Assembly (NCBI RefSeq): GCF_000621625.1 | Contig: NZ_JHXV01000007.1 | Coordinates: forward strand, 62,001-126,000 | From: Crocinitomix catalasitica ATCC 23190 | GTDB lineage: Bacteria; Bacteroidota; Bacteroidia; Flavobacteriales_D; Crocinitomicaceae | Length of the DNA: 64,000 nt | Direction: 5' to 3' | In this document: in pieces, positions 47,485 through 55,832 of the stretch | Position numbering within the stretch: position 1 is the first letter of the stretch | How the letters are laid out: every line of letters starts with the position of its first letter | Position numbers and translations under genes: made by a program | Notes under the pieces: generated by a model | What the model saw: the letters and a program-made list of their open reading frames with translations, nothing else | Told to the model about the DNA's origin: nothing | The model's database searches: none

Positions 47485-47714
47485 ATTTAATTCAGAAAAT
47501 AGCGTTATTCTTCGAGTTGAGATCCTTTGGGGTGAGTACTTGGTTCGCGCGAAAAATGCATGTGGATGTTTCCCGAGTTCGATTGTTTTTTATTTATGGT
47601 TCATTTATAGCTTTAGGTTCACCCGTGATTATTTATTTAATCATGGCCTTTGTTTTAGAACACAAGCATATATTTAAACTACAAAGAAAACGCAAATCAA
47701 TTTGGGAAATCTAG
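47481..47714 (+). CDS. PspC-domain membrane protein, 77 aa
   Basis: A compact PspC-like protein: the segment GVSTWFARKMHVDVSRVRLFFIYG matches the PspC domain opening, followed by a hydrophobic segment ending near 60 and a basic C-terminus (KLQRKRKSIWEI). Family members regulate envelope stress or membrane integrity. Here it is fused to nothing and sits between DUF2851 and a potassium channel, with the next gene starting directly after its stop codon. Confidence 0.8.
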   Translation: MNLIQKIALFFELRSFGVSTWFARKMHVDVSRVRLFFIYGSFIALGSPVIIYLIMAFVLEHKHIFKLQRKRKSIWEI

Positions 47715-48731
47715 ATGTTATTAAATTATAGATATTTCGCAAAAGTATATTACGCCCTGTTTTTACTTGTGGTGGTAGTATTGTCAGGAACGTTTGGATT
47801 TATGATTGTTGAAGGTTGGTCGTTTTTTGACTCCTTTTATATGACAATCATAACTGTTTCGACCGTCGGTTTTAACGAAGTGAACCCGCTTTCAGATGGT
47901 GGTAAACTTTTCGCAGCATTTTTAATTATATCCAGCTTTGGTACTTTTGCATTCGCAATATCAGCGATTACTTCTTATATTGTAGGAGGTGAGTACAAGG
48001 CATATTTTCAAGAGTATAAGTCAATTAAATCAGTAAAAAAAATGCAAGATCATATTATTGTATGTGGATTTGGTAGAGTGGGAAGACAAGCTGCTCACGA
48101 TTTGAAATTTTACGGAAAGAATTATGTCGTTATAGAAAATGACAATGAGGTAACGGAGGATAGAAAATTCCATGATATAACCTTTGTGAAAGGAGATTCA
48201 ACAGAGGATCAAACTTTAATAACAGCGAATATTCAAGAAGCTACAGCCTTAATTACTGCGCTACCGAAGGATGCGGATAATCTTTTTGTGGTCCTTTCAG
48301 CGAGAGAATTAAATCCGAATATTAAAATCATATCGAGAGCCACAAGTTATTCATCCATGCGAAAATTGAGAATTGCTGGTGCAGATAATGTAATTATGCC
48401 CGATACTGTCGGTGGTGCACATATGGCTTCGTTGGTCGTAAATCCAAACATAATGGAGTTTATGGATTTAATTAAGGTATCAGGTAAAGCTGAAATTAAT
48501 TTAGAGGAAATTTCTTACAATGACCTGCATGAAAACATGTTACATTCGACTATAGGTGATTTACAAGACAAATCGATGTCAGGTTGCAATGTAATAGGAT
48601 ACAGGGATGCGAGCGGGGAGTATATCATTAACCCAGCCAATGATATTAAAATAATGCCCAATTCAAAACTTTTCGTCTTGGGCAATCCCGAACAAATAAA
48701 AAGATTAAACAAAACTTTAGGAATAGATTAG
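47715..48731 (+). CDS. Potassium channel with RCK (TrkA-N) domain
   Basis: Two transmembrane helices flank the pore loop MTIITVSTVGFNEVNP, with TVGF in the position of the selectivity filter TVGYG (here Phe for Tyr, and Asn after it). The cytoplasmic RCK domain shows IIVCGFGRVGRQAAHDL, a Rossmann GxGxxG motif, and a later TrkA-C half. Total 338 aa, as in MthK-like channels. It conducts K+ under control of nucleotide or ion binding. Start directly follows the PspC stop (TAG/ATG). Confidence 0.92.
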   Translation: MLLNYRYFAKVYYALFLLVVVVLSGTFGFMIVEGWSFFDSFYMTIITVSTVGFNEVNPLSDGGKLFAAFLIISSFGTFAFAISAITSYIVGGEYKAYFQEYKSIKSVKKMQDHIIVCGFGRVGRQAAHDLKFYGKNYVVIENDNEVTEDRKFHDITFVKGDSTEDQTLITANIQEATALITALPKDADNLFVVLSARELNPNIKIISRATSYSSMRKLRIAGADNVIMPDTVGGAHMASLVVNPNIMEFMDLIKVSGKAEINLEEISYNDLHENMLHSTIGDLQDKSMSGCNVIGYRDASGEYIINPANDIKIMPNSKLFVLGNPEQIKRLNKTLGID

Positions 48732-49631
48732 ATGAAAATTTTAGTAACAGGTGCTAACGGTCTTCTTGGACAGAAAATAGTCAGGCAATTATTAAAAAAG
48801 AAAATAGATTTTTTAGCAACCTCTCTAGGTGCTAACAGGAATTCGAATTGTCCAGACTCCGTCTATCAGTCATTAGACATCACAAATAATAAGGAAGTAG
48901 AGGATTTGATTCGTTCTTATCATCCCAATGCTATTATTAATACTGCGGCAATGACAAATGTTGATGCTTGTGAGAATGACGAGGTTAATTGTCGATTAAT
49001 TAATGTTTCTGCTGTAGATTATTTATTTAAATCGGCTGAAAAAATAGGTGCACATTTTATTCATCTTTCTACAGATTTCGTTTTCGATGGTGAAGCGGGG
49101 CCATATATTGAGACGGATAAAAGAAACCCTTTAAGTATTTACGCCAAATCTAAAGTTGAAAGTGAAGATATTTTAATGGCGAGTGAATACAAGAATTGGT
49201 CGATTCTTCGAACGATTATTGTTTTTGGAGAAGGAGAAAATTTAAGTAGATCGAATATCGTTTTATGGGCAAAAGGGGCTTTAGAATCTGGTCAAGAATT
49301 AACGATTGTAGACGATCAATTTCGCGCACCAACTTGGGCTGATGATTTAGCATGGGCATGCCTTAAAACAGCAACTGCTCAAAAAAATGGAGTTTTTCAT
49401 ATATCTGGACCCGAAACTGTTTCCGTTTATAACTTAGTAAAACGAATCGCTAAATTCTGTAATTTCCCCGAAGAGCTTGTCAAACCAATCAAATCTGAGA
49501 CTTTGAATCAAAAAGCAAAACGTCCTCCCAAAACTGGTTTTATTCTAGACAAAGCAAATAAAGAATTAGGTTACAAACCGATGAGCTTTGAGGAAAGTCT
49601 TAACCTACTTTTTGCTATGAAAAGTCTTTAA
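48732..49631 (+). CDS. dTDP-4-dehydrorhamnose reductase-like SDR
   Basis: A short-chain dehydrogenase of the RmlD type, last step of dTDP-rhamnose synthesis in its best-known members. GANGLLGQKIVRQLL is the N-terminal NAD(P)-binding motif; DFVFDGEAGPYIETD and YAKSKVESE hold the catalytic Tyr and Lys. 299 aa, as expected. It is translated straight after the potassium channel; no other rml genes are nearby, so a related sugar-nucleotide substrate is possible. Confidence 0.85.
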   Translation: MKILVTGANGLLGQKIVRQLLKKKIDFLATSLGANRNSNCPDSVYQSLDITNNKEVEDLIRSYHPNAIINTAAMTNVDACENDEVNCRLINVSAVDYLFKSAEKIGAHFIHLSTDFVFDGEAGPYIETDKRNPLSIYAKSKVESEDILMASEYKNWSILRTIIVFGEGENLSRSNIVLWAKGALESGQELTIVDDQFRAPTWADDLAWACLKTATAQKNGVFHISGPETVSVYNLVKRIAKFCNFPEELVKPIKSETLNQKAKRPPKTGFILDKANKELGYKPMSFEESLNLLFAMKSL

Positions 49632-49645
49632 TTTTTTTATATTTG
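49611..49645 (+). promoter_or_regulatory. Promoter of the sodium/alanine symporter gene
   Basis: TTTG at 49611-49614 and TATATTTG at 49638-49645 are separated by 23 bases and fit the consensus. The start codon at 49685 gives a leader of about 35 bases. The -33 element lies within the end of the upstream gene. Confidence 0.5.
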
Positions 49646-49684
49646 TTAGATAGTGAATCTCAAATTTTATCCAAATAAATTTTT

Positions 49685-51292
49685 ATGCACAAAATAATAC
49701 TTACGCTTTTATCATTCTTGCCTTTTATAAACTTTGCTGCCGAGGAAGGTGTTGATCAAAAAATCGACCGTCTTTTCGGAGATTATACGGGGTGGTTTGT
49801 AGAATTTATATTCTATCAAATTGAATTTTCAGAGAACGTAAAAATTTATTGGGTACTTTTTCCATTAATCCTAGGTGCATTATTTTTTACTTTCTATTTC
49901 AAGTTTATCAATGTTCGAGGTTTACTTACTTCTATTCAAATTGTCAGAGGTAAATATGACGAATTAGATGAAAGGGATGATCACAAAGTTGAAGTTTCAG
50001 AAGGTGTACATTTAGTAGATGGAGATAACCCCGACACGATAAGAGTTGAAGGACATCAAGGTGAGGTTTCGCATTTCCAAGCCTTGACTGCTGCTTTGTC
50101 TGCTACGGTTGGTTTAGGAAATATAGCAGGTGTTGCAATCGCCGTATCAATAGGTGGAGCAGGTGCAACGTTTTGGATGATAATCGCAGGGTTTTTAGGA
50201 ATGGCGACTAAGTTTGTCGAGTGTACATTGGGTGTGAAGTATAGAGAAATTGGTTCGGATGGAACGGTATATGGAGGTCCGATGTACTATTTACGAAAAG
50301 GTCTAGAAGCAAAAGGATTCAAAAAACTAGGTAGAGTTTTAGCAATCTTATTTGCAATAATGTGTATCGGAGGCTCATTTGGTGGTGGAAATATGTTCCA
50401 AGTTAATCAAGCTTTCCAATTGGTGGAGCATGTAACTGGTGGTAAAGAATCTATATTGAATGGTAATGGCTGGATTTTTGGAATTGTAATGGCTGTACTT
50501 GTTGGTATCGTGATTATTGGAGGAATTAAGAAGATAGCTAAGGTGACTGATAAGATTGTGCCATTTATGGTTGCTATCTACGTTTTAGCTGCAATCTTTA
50601 TTCTCGTAATTAAATATGATGAAATTGGTGGTGCTTTTGTTGCAATTTGGGATGGAGCTTTCAGTCCTGTTGGAATTGCCGGTGGGGTAATTGGTGTTTT
50701 GATTCAAGGTTTTAAAAGAGCAGCATTCTCAAACGAAGCTGGAATTGGATCTGCTTCAATAGCACATTCTGCAGTTAAGACGAACAATCCAGCAAGTGAA
50801 GGAATGGTCGCCTTATTAGAGCCATTTATTGATACTGTTGTTGTTTGTACAATGACGGCGTTGGTACTTATCATTACAGGGAATGTGACTGCGGCGAATT
50901 CTTCAATGAATGATGCGCAAGCGATCTTATTAACTTCAACTGCTTTTGCCTCGGTTATTTCTTGGTTCCCTTATGTATTAACAGTAGCTGTAGTCTCATT
51001 TGCTTTTAGTTCTATGATTTCATGGTCTTATTATGGTTTCCAGGCTTGGTCATACCTTTTTGGTCGATCTAAAAAAGTTGAATATGCTTACAAAATATTA
51101 TTTTGTCTTTTCGTGATTGTTGGCGCCGCTGCAAGTCTCGGGTCTGTGATTAATTTCTCTGATGCAATGATTTTCGCCATGATGGTACCTAATATGATTG
51201 GTTTAATTCTTTTAGCACCAAAAGTGAAAGAGGAATGGAGAAAATATACAGGTAAGATTAAGGCATATAAATTAGAGGGTAAAAAAGCTTGA
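49685..51292 (+). CDS. Sodium:alanine symporter (AGCS family)
   Basis: A sodium- or proton-coupled amino-acid transporter of the AGCS family, 535 aa. It has about ten transmembrane segments, with the family signature NEAGIGSASIAHSAVKTNNP and a conserved TVGLGNIAGVAIAVSIGGAG stretch. The N terminus has an added segment containing a cleavable-looking signal and a soluble 60-residue insert (VRGKYDELDERDD) compared with E. coli homologues. It has its own consensus promoter and overlaps the next gene by 4 bases (TTGA). Confidence 0.93.
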   Translation: MHKIILTLLSFLPFINFAAEEGVDQKIDRLFGDYTGWFVEFIFYQIEFSENVKIYWVLFPLILGALFFTFYFKFINVRGLLTSIQIVRGKYDELDERDDHKVEVSEGVHLVDGDNPDTIRVEGHQGEVSHFQALTAALSATVGLGNIAGVAIAVSIGGAGATFWMIIAGFLGMATKFVECTLGVKYREIGSDGTVYGGPMYYLRKGLEAKGFKKLGRVLAILFAIMCIGGSFGGGNMFQVNQAFQLVEHVTGGKESILNGNGWIFGIVMAVLVGIVIIGGIKKIAKVTDKIVPFMVAIYVLAAIFILVIKYDEIGGAFVAIWDGAFSPVGIAGGVIGVLIQGFKRAAFSNEAGIGSASIAHSAVKTNNPASEGMVALLEPFIDTVVVCTMTALVLIITGNVTAANSSMNDAQAILLTSTAFASVISWFPYVLTVAVVSFAFSSMISWSYYGFQAWSYLFGRSKKVEYAYKILFCLFVIVGAAASLGSVINFSDAMIFAMMVPNMIGLILLAPKVKEEWRKYTGKIKAYKLEGKKA

Positions 51293-52137
51293 TATTGAAA
51301 AACTATTTTAATTTTTCTAAAATTGATAAAATTGGAGTAGTAACTCTTTCATTCCTTATTCTCATTCTTATAGTTTTATTGAATGTAGGCGGAAGATCTT
51401 ATATTCCAGATCCTTTTCGATCTGATCAGTCAGATTTGATCGTGACGCAATTTAAAAAAGAAAAATTAGCGGAAGTAAAGGAATATAAAAGTCAACAATT
51501 CGAGAAAAAGGATAAAGAATCAATTCGTAATTTTGATCCAAATTCACTCGATAAAGAAGGATGGATTAAATGGGGTTTTTCGGATAAACAGGCGAATGCA
51601 ATTCTGAATTATTTGAGTAAAGCAGGTCCGCTAGAATATAAAGAACAACTCAAAAAAATATATGTCATCAATGAATATCAATTCAATAAGATGTCACCTT
51701 ATATTTTATTGCCAAGTCAAATAGATGCTGAAAGTAATTTGCCTATAGAACGGATAGAAATAAATACGGCGACAATAGAAGAATTAAAGTCGATTAAAGG
51801 AATTGGAGAGTATTACGCTTCATCAATTGTAGAGGCGCGCGAAAAGCATGGAGGATTCACAGATTTTAGTATGCTCAAGTCCTTTGCGAAGCTACCTAAT
51901 GACGTTGACAGTCTATTAAATGAGCAATGTATTATCTCTCCCGATTTAATCCAAAAGCAAAATATAAATTCGATCGATAAAAGAACATTGAGGAAAATCC
52001 CTTTTATTAATTGGGAAATAACAGCTATGATTCTTGAAGAACGGTCTAAAAACAAGATTGAAACACTCGATTTCTTGACAGATTCCATATTAAGTAAGCA
52101 AAACAAGGCGCGGTTGCATCATTACTTCGATTTCTAA
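51289..52137 (+). CDS. Helix-hairpin-helix protein, ComEA-like, TTG start
   Basis: One N-terminal transmembrane helix (IGVVTLSFLILILIVLLNVGG) and, at about residues 163-205, a helix-hairpin-helix segment (INTATIEELKSIKGIGEYYAS, shortened here) as in ComEA DNA-uptake proteins. A second HhH-like region (WIKWGFSDKQANAILNYL) lies earlier and a third near the C terminus. DNA binding is likely, possibly in uptake. The start is TTG 51289, overlapping the preceding stop (TTGA), with another TTG at 51295 as an alternative. Confidence 0.8.
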   Translation: MILKNYFNFSKIDKIGVVTLSFLILILIVLLNVGGRSYIPDPFRSDQSDLIVTQFKKEKLAEVKEYKSQQFEKKDKESIRNFDPNSLDKEGWIKWGFSDKQANAILNYLSKAGPLEYKEQLKKIYVINEYQFNKMSPYILLPSQIDAESNLPIERIEINTATIEELKSIKGIGEYYASSIVEAREKHGGFTDFSMLKSFAKLPNDVDSLLNEQCIISPDLIQKQNINSIDKRTLRKIPFINWEITAMILEERSKNKIETLDFLTDSILSKQNKARLHHYFDF

Positions 52138-52411
52138 CTGAGCTGGCAAAAAAAATCAAAGTGTGCTAATCCCAGTTTATTAATGAGCTTTTTTTAAAAG
52201 TTTAAGTTTGTTGCTGTGATTGAATTTCAAACTTAGAATAGCAAGTATAAAAGGCGCTAGCAACTATTTATTGATTCATTAACCTTTCTATATTTTTCCT
52301 TTTTTGATGTATCTTCGAACGAATTAATCCAACACTGGTGCTTGTTTCATTTAAGGGGCTATTATTTAATTTTTAATTCTTAAATTTACCACCCGAAATA
52401 ACAGGAAGATT

Positions 52412-53551
52412 ATGCTGATAAAAGAAAATGAGAACTCAAAAATGGTAAGACAAATGGTGAAAGATTTCGCTGAAAAGGAAATCCGACCTAAGATGATGGA
52501 ATGGGATGAGGCACAAATCTTTCCAATTGAACTATTTAAAAAATTAGGTAATTTAGGTCTAATGGGTGTCATTGTTCCTCAAGAATATGGCGGAAGTGGC
52601 ATGGGTTATTACGAGTATATTACAGTAGTTTCTGAAATTTCTAAAGTTTGTGGATCAATTGGATTATCGGTTGCTGCACATAACTCACTTTGTACTGGTC
52701 ATATTTTATACCATGGATCAGAAGAACAAAAAAGAAAATATTTACCAAAATTAGCGACAGCTGAGTTTATTGGTGCTTGGGGTTTAACAGAAACAGGTAC
52801 TGGTTCTGACGCAGGTGGAATGGCTACAACAGCTACAAGAGATGGTGATTTCTACGTAATCAACGGTTCTAAAAACTTTATTACGCATGCTATATCTGGT
52901 GACGTAGCAGTCGTTATCGTTCGTACTGGTGAAAAAGGCGATTCGCACGGAATGAGTGCTTTCATTATAGAGAAAGGAACACCTGGTTTTATGTCAGGTA
53001 AGAAAGAGAATAAATTAGGAATGCGTGCTTCTGAAACGGCAGAATTAATTTTCAATAATTGTCGTGTTCACAAAGATCAATTGATTGGTAAAGAAGGTGA
53101 CGGCTTTATTCAAGCAATGAAAATTCTTGATGGTGGCCGTATTTCTATCGGGGCATTAGGTTTAGGAATTGCACAGGGAGCATTTGATGCTGCTGTAAAA
53201 TATTCTAAAGAAAGAGAGCAATTCGGTAAACCAATCTCTCAATTTCAAGGTATCGCATTTAAGTTAGCTGACATGGCTACGAAGATAAAAGCTGCTGAAT
53301 TATTGTTATTAGAAGCTGGATACAAGAAAAATGAGCATTTAAAAATGACTGTAGAAGGTGCAATGGCGAAATATTATACGTCAGAAATTGCTGTTCAAGT
53401 TGCTACTGAAGCAGTTCAAATATTTGGTGGATACGGCTATACTAAAGACTTTCCAGTAGAAAAGTTCTATAGAGATGCAAAGCTTTGTACCATAGGTGAA
53501 GGAACGTCAGAAATACAAAAGTTAGTTATTTCAAGAGAAATTTTAAAATAG
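52412..53551 (+). CDS. Acyl-CoA dehydrogenase
   Basis: FAD-dependent enzyme of fatty- or branched-chain acid beta-oxidation, 379 aa. Visible are the FAD/substrate segments LTETGTGSDAGGMATTA and GGRISIGALGLGIAQGAFD and the C-terminal QIFGGYGYTKDFPVEKFYRD with catalytic Glu in IGEGTSEIQKLVISREIL. The arrangement favours a short- or branched-chain enzyme. It stands apart, with a 274-base gene-free region upstream (52138-52411) containing TATCTTCG at 52310-52317 as a possible -7 element (one mismatch). Confidence 0.95.
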   Translation: MLIKENENSKMVRQMVKDFAEKEIRPKMMEWDEAQIFPIELFKKLGNLGLMGVIVPQEYGGSGMGYYEYITVVSEISKVCGSIGLSVAAHNSLCTGHILYHGSEEQKRKYLPKLATAEFIGAWGLTETGTGSDAGGMATTATRDGDFYVINGSKNFITHAISGDVAVVIVRTGEKGDSHGMSAFIIEKGTPGFMSGKKENKLGMRASETAELIFNNCRVHKDQLIGKEGDGFIQAMKILDGGRISIGALGLGIAQGAFDAAVKYSKEREQFGKPISQFQGIAFKLADMATKIKAAELLLLEAGYKKNEHLKMTVEGAMAKYYTSEIAVQVATEAVQIFGGYGYTKDFPVEKFYRDAKLCTIGEGTSEIQKLVISREILK

Positions 53552-53552
53552 A

Positions 53553-53583
53553 TTTGTTAAAAAGTTTTTTTGCATTAACTTTG
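53553..53583 (+). promoter_or_regulatory. Consensus promoter of rpsU
   Basis: TTTG at 53553-53556 and TAACTTTG at 53576-53583, 19 bases apart, match the Bacteroidota consensus fully. The rpsU start lies at 53618, 34 bases on, giving a conventional leader. Confidence 0.75.
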
Positions 53584-53617
53584 CAGCCTTGTTTAAGATA
53601 TATAATAAAAAAAAGAT

Positions 53618-53809
53618 ATGTTAATAATACCATTGAAAGAAGGAGAAAATATTGAAAGAGCGCTTAAAAAGTACAAAAAGAAATTTGAGCGTACTGGAAT
53701 GTTGAGAGAGCTAAGAGATAGACAAAATTTTACTAAGCCTTCAATTACAAACAGACAGATGAGACTTAAGGCTGCTTATATAGAGCAGTTGAGAAGAGAA
53801 GAAATGTAA
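53618..53809 (+). CDS. rpsU: 30S ribosomal protein S21
   Basis: 63-aa basic protein with the S21 features: IIPLKEGENIERALKKYKKKFER and the Arg/Lys-rich C terminus TNRQMRLKAAYIEQLRREEM. It is part of the 30S subunit and needed for initiation. It has its own consensus promoter and a strong terminator 31 bases downstream, so it is expressed as a separate unit. In Bacteroidota rpsU precedes a tyrosine recombinase gene, as here. Confidence 0.97.
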   Translation: MLIIPLKEGENIERALKKYKKKFERTGMLRELRDRQNFTKPSITNRQMRLKAAYIEQLRREEM

Positions 53810-53840
53810 GAAACATTTTCTTCATTCTACCGTATATATA

Positions 53841-53868
53841 GGGTATAGCTTTGCTGTACCCTTTTTTT
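53841..53868 (+). terminator. Terminator of rpsU, abutting the xerC start codon
   Basis: GGGTATAGC (53841-53849) pairs with GCTGTACCC (53853-53861), loop TTT, followed by seven T up to 53868; the xerC ATG begins at 53869. The stem has one G-T pair. Terminator and start codon touch. Confidence 0.85.
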
Positions 53869-54753
53869 ATGCTTTATATATCCAATTTTATTGATCATCT
53901 AACACATGAACTGCGTTTTTCAGACCACACGGTTACGGCGTACAAGAATGATCTTGAACAATTTTGTCAGTATCTCGATTTAGAAAAAGATAGTGATCTA
54001 TTAGAAGTTAATCATAGGTTGATGAGAACCTATTTGGTTGAATTGGTCGAGTCAGGTCTCGAAAATAGCTCAGTAAATCGCAAATTGTCCTCAGTCAAGT
54101 CTTTTTTTAAATATTTAAGACAAGTAGGGGTTGTTTCAACCAATCCGGCCATCAAAATACAGGCACTCAAACAAAAAAAAGTTTTACCGCAATTCGTTCC
54201 TGAAAAACAATTGTGGACAAGTGAGATTTTTGAAGAGGAAAGCGATGAATTTAATCAAGTAATGATTGAATTAATTTTAGAGGTTTTTTATCAAACTGGA
54301 ATTCGACTTGCGGAATTGATAAATCTATCTGAAAAAAATATTGCAGCTACACAGATTAAGGTACTTGGAAAAAGGAATAAGGAAAGAATTATTCCTATAA
54401 GTAAAGATCTTTTTAATTTGATTTCTAAATATCGCAATCTAAAAACTATTGAATCCATAAAATCTGATTTGTTATTTAATACTAAAAAGGGTAAAAAATT
54501 AACAGCGAAGTTTGTTTATAGTAAAGTTAATTACTATCTTGGTAAGGCGACGAATTTGAGCAAAAAAAGCCCCCATGTTTTGCGTCATACCTTTGCAACA
54601 CATATGTTGAACAATGGTGCTTCATTAGAATCTATCAAGAAACTTTTAGGGCATACAGATTTAACATCTACGCAGATTTATACGCACAATTCGTTTAAGC
54701 AAATTAAAACTATTTATAAACAAGCGCATCCTCGCGGTGCGAGCCAAGACTAG
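53869..54753 (+). CDS. xerC: Tyrosine recombinase XerC/XerD type
   Basis: Site-specific recombinase that resolves chromosome dimers at dif. N-terminal SAM-like domain with HTVTAYKNDLEQF-type sequence (SDHTVTAYKNDLEQFCQYL), and catalytic tetrad: Arg in TGIRLAELI, Lys further on, HxLRH in HVLRHTFATHML, His in LGHTDLTSTQ and nucleophile Tyr in IYTHNS. Naming as XerC versus XerD cannot be decided here; Bacteroidota often annotate this position as xerC. I start at ATG 53869 (MLYISNF), directly after the terminator T-run, because the longer frame begins within the terminator. Confidence 0.93.
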   Translation: MLYISNFIDHLTHELRFSDHTVTAYKNDLEQFCQYLDLEKDSDLLEVNHRLMRTYLVELVESGLENSSVNRKLSSVKSFFKYLRQVGVVSTNPAIKIQALKQKKVLPQFVPEKQLWTSEIFEEESDEFNQVMIELILEVFYQTGIRLAELINLSEKNIAATQIKVLGKRNKERIIPISKDLFNLISKYRNLKTIESIKSDLLFNTKKGKKLTAKFVYSKVNYYLGKATNLSKKSPHVLRHTFATHMLNNGASLESIKKLLGHTDLTSTQIYTHNSFKQIKTIYKQAHPRGASQD

Positions 54754-54785
54754 ATTTAGACAAGGTTAAAAAAATCGGAAGGAAT

Positions 54786-55076
54786 ATGGATATTCAAGTG
54801 CATTCAGTACATTTTGATGCTGATAGAAAATTGTTGGACTTTATCGACAAGAAAATTGGAAAATTAGAACAGTACTTTGGTCATATTATTAATGGTGAAG
54901 TTTTTTTACGATTAGGGAATCCTTCAGAGCCGGAGAATAAGGTGGCAGAAATTAAATTATCGATTCCGGGAAAAGAATTGTTTGCAAAAAAACAATGTAA
55001 AAGTTTTGAGGAAGCGACGGACTTAGCGTGTGAAGCATTGCGTAAGCAAGTGACTAAGCATAAAGAAAAAAAATAG
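54786..55076 (+). CDS. hpf: Ribosome hibernation-promoting factor, short form
   Basis: 96 aa, RaiA/HPF family, which binds the 30S decoding site and inactivates ribosomes in stationary phase. It has the N-terminal VHFDADRKLLDFIDKKIGKLEQYF and a C-terminal beta strand and helix ending KEKK. It is the short form lacking the C-terminal dimerisation domain of long HPF. It begins 32 bases after the recombinase gene, so it is probably in the same transcript, and is followed by a terminator. Confidence 0.93.
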   Translation: MDIQVHSVHFDADRKLLDFIDKKIGKLEQYFGHIINGEVFLRLGNPSEPENKVAEIKLSIPGKELFAKKQCKSFEEATDLACEALRKQVTKHKEKK

Positions 55077-55081
55077 TATTC

Positions 55082-55110
55082 AAAGCTCGACAAACAGTCG
55101 AGCTTTTTTT
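55082..55110 (+). terminator. Terminator after hpf
   Basis: AAAGCTCGAC pairs with GTCGAGCTTT, 10 bp with loop AAACA, followed by T-residues to 55110. Strong rho-independent terminator. Confidence 0.92.
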
Positions 55111-55124
55111 ATAACCAACAAAAT

Positions 55125-55132
55125 TAATTTTG
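55125..55132 (+). promoter_or_regulatory. Consensus -7 element at the start of the chalcone isomerase-like gene
   Basis: TAATTTTG at 55125-55132 ends 2 bases before the first ATG (55135) and 5 before the second (55138). If used, transcription would begin at about the start codon, giving a leaderless mRNA and favouring ATG 55138. No -33 TTG is seen at normal spacing. Confidence 0.4.
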
Positions 55133-55134
55133 AC

Positions 55135-55698
55135 ATGATGAGAATATTTCTAATACTATTGGCTTTTACGTTGAGTACGCAAGGTTATTCACAAGCAAAA
55201 ATCGCAGGTCACATTCTGCCGAAGGTTATGAAGGTCGGTGATCAATACTTAAAATTGAATGGAGGCGGCGTTCGAGAAAAAATGTTTATTGACCTTTATA
55301 TAGCAATTCTTTATTTAGAAGCACCAACTACAAAAGCGAATGATATACTTACAGTAGACAAACCAATGGCGATTAAACTTAAAATAGTTTCGTCGATGGT
55401 TGACAAGGATAATTTTGAAGCAGCACTGCGCGATGGATTTAAAAAATCGACAAATAATAACGTTGCTCCCTACAAAGATCGAATTGAGAAATTAATTTCA
55501 GCTGGTTTTAAAGAAGAAATTACCGATTTAGATATCTATGATTTGATATATCAGCCAGGAATAGGAACGACTTTAATGAAAAACAATAAAAAATTAGTCA
55601 CAATTGAAGGTTTAGACTTTAAGGATGCGTTGTTCGGAATATGGCTAGGGACGGCACCTGCGCAGGTAGATTTGAAGAAGAAAATGCTTGGAGAATAA
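55135..55698 (+). CDS. Chalcone isomerase-like exported protein, 187 aa
   Basis: Signal peptide (IFLILLAFTLSTQGYSQ) followed by a chalcone isomerase-like domain: LKLNGGGVREKMFIDLYIAILYLE is the typical opening, and GIWLGTAPAQVDLKKKMLG the characteristic end (G-x-W-L-G-x-x-P). The fold's bacterial members are exported and are not flavonoid enzymes; they are thought to bind small molecules or fatty acids. Function here unknown. Start may be at 55135 or 55138. Next to it lies the promoter of the tRNA operon. Confidence 0.85.
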   Translation: MMRIFLILLAFTLSTQGYSQAKIAGHILPKVMKVGDQYLKLNGGGVREKMFIDLYIAILYLEAPTTKANDILTVDKPMAIKLKIVSSMVDKDNFEAALRDGFKKSTNNNVAPYKDRIEKLISAGFKEEITDLDIYDLIYQPGIGTTLMKNNKKLVTIEGLDFKDALFGIWLGTAPAQVDLKKKMLGE

Positions 55699-55737
55699 AA
55701 AAAAGTAAAAAAAAAACGAAAAAAATTTAAAAAGGTA

Positions 55738-55767
55738 TTGCTACAATAAAATAGTTTGATATATTTG
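55738..55767 (+). promoter_or_regulatory. Consensus promoter of the tRNA-Thr/Tyr/Gly operon
   Basis: TTG at 55738-55740 and TATATTTG at 55760-55767, 19 bases apart, match the Bacteroidota consensus perfectly. The element is followed by CACTCCCG, and transcription should start about four to seven bases downstream. Expected to be strong, as befits stable RNA. Confidence 0.8.
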
Positions 55768-55768
55768 C

Positions 55769-55813
55769 ACTCCCGTTCTGAAAATAGCGGGAGTTTTTAG
55801 TTCTTTAAATAGA
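55769..55813 (+). promoter_or_regulatory. Leader hairpin and boxA-like sequence of the tRNA operon
   Basis: ACTCCCG (55769-55775) pairs with CGGGAGT (55788-55794), followed by TTTT, then GTTCTTTAAATA, which resembles the boxA antitermination element (GCTCTTTAACA). The hairpin looks like a terminator at the very start of the transcript, followed by a possible antiterminator site. The first bases of the stem may lie before the transcription start. Confidence 0.5.
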
Positions 55814-55832
55814 TTAATTACAATTAAAATTT

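Noticed and set aside
48732-49631. Complete dTDP-rhamnose operon
   Set aside because: Only one rmlD-like gene is present; no rmlA, rmlB or rmlC nearby.
53851-53868. Upstream extension of the Xer recombinase
   Set aside because: The TTG at 53851 lies within the rpsU terminator loop/right arm; ATG 53869 is preferred.
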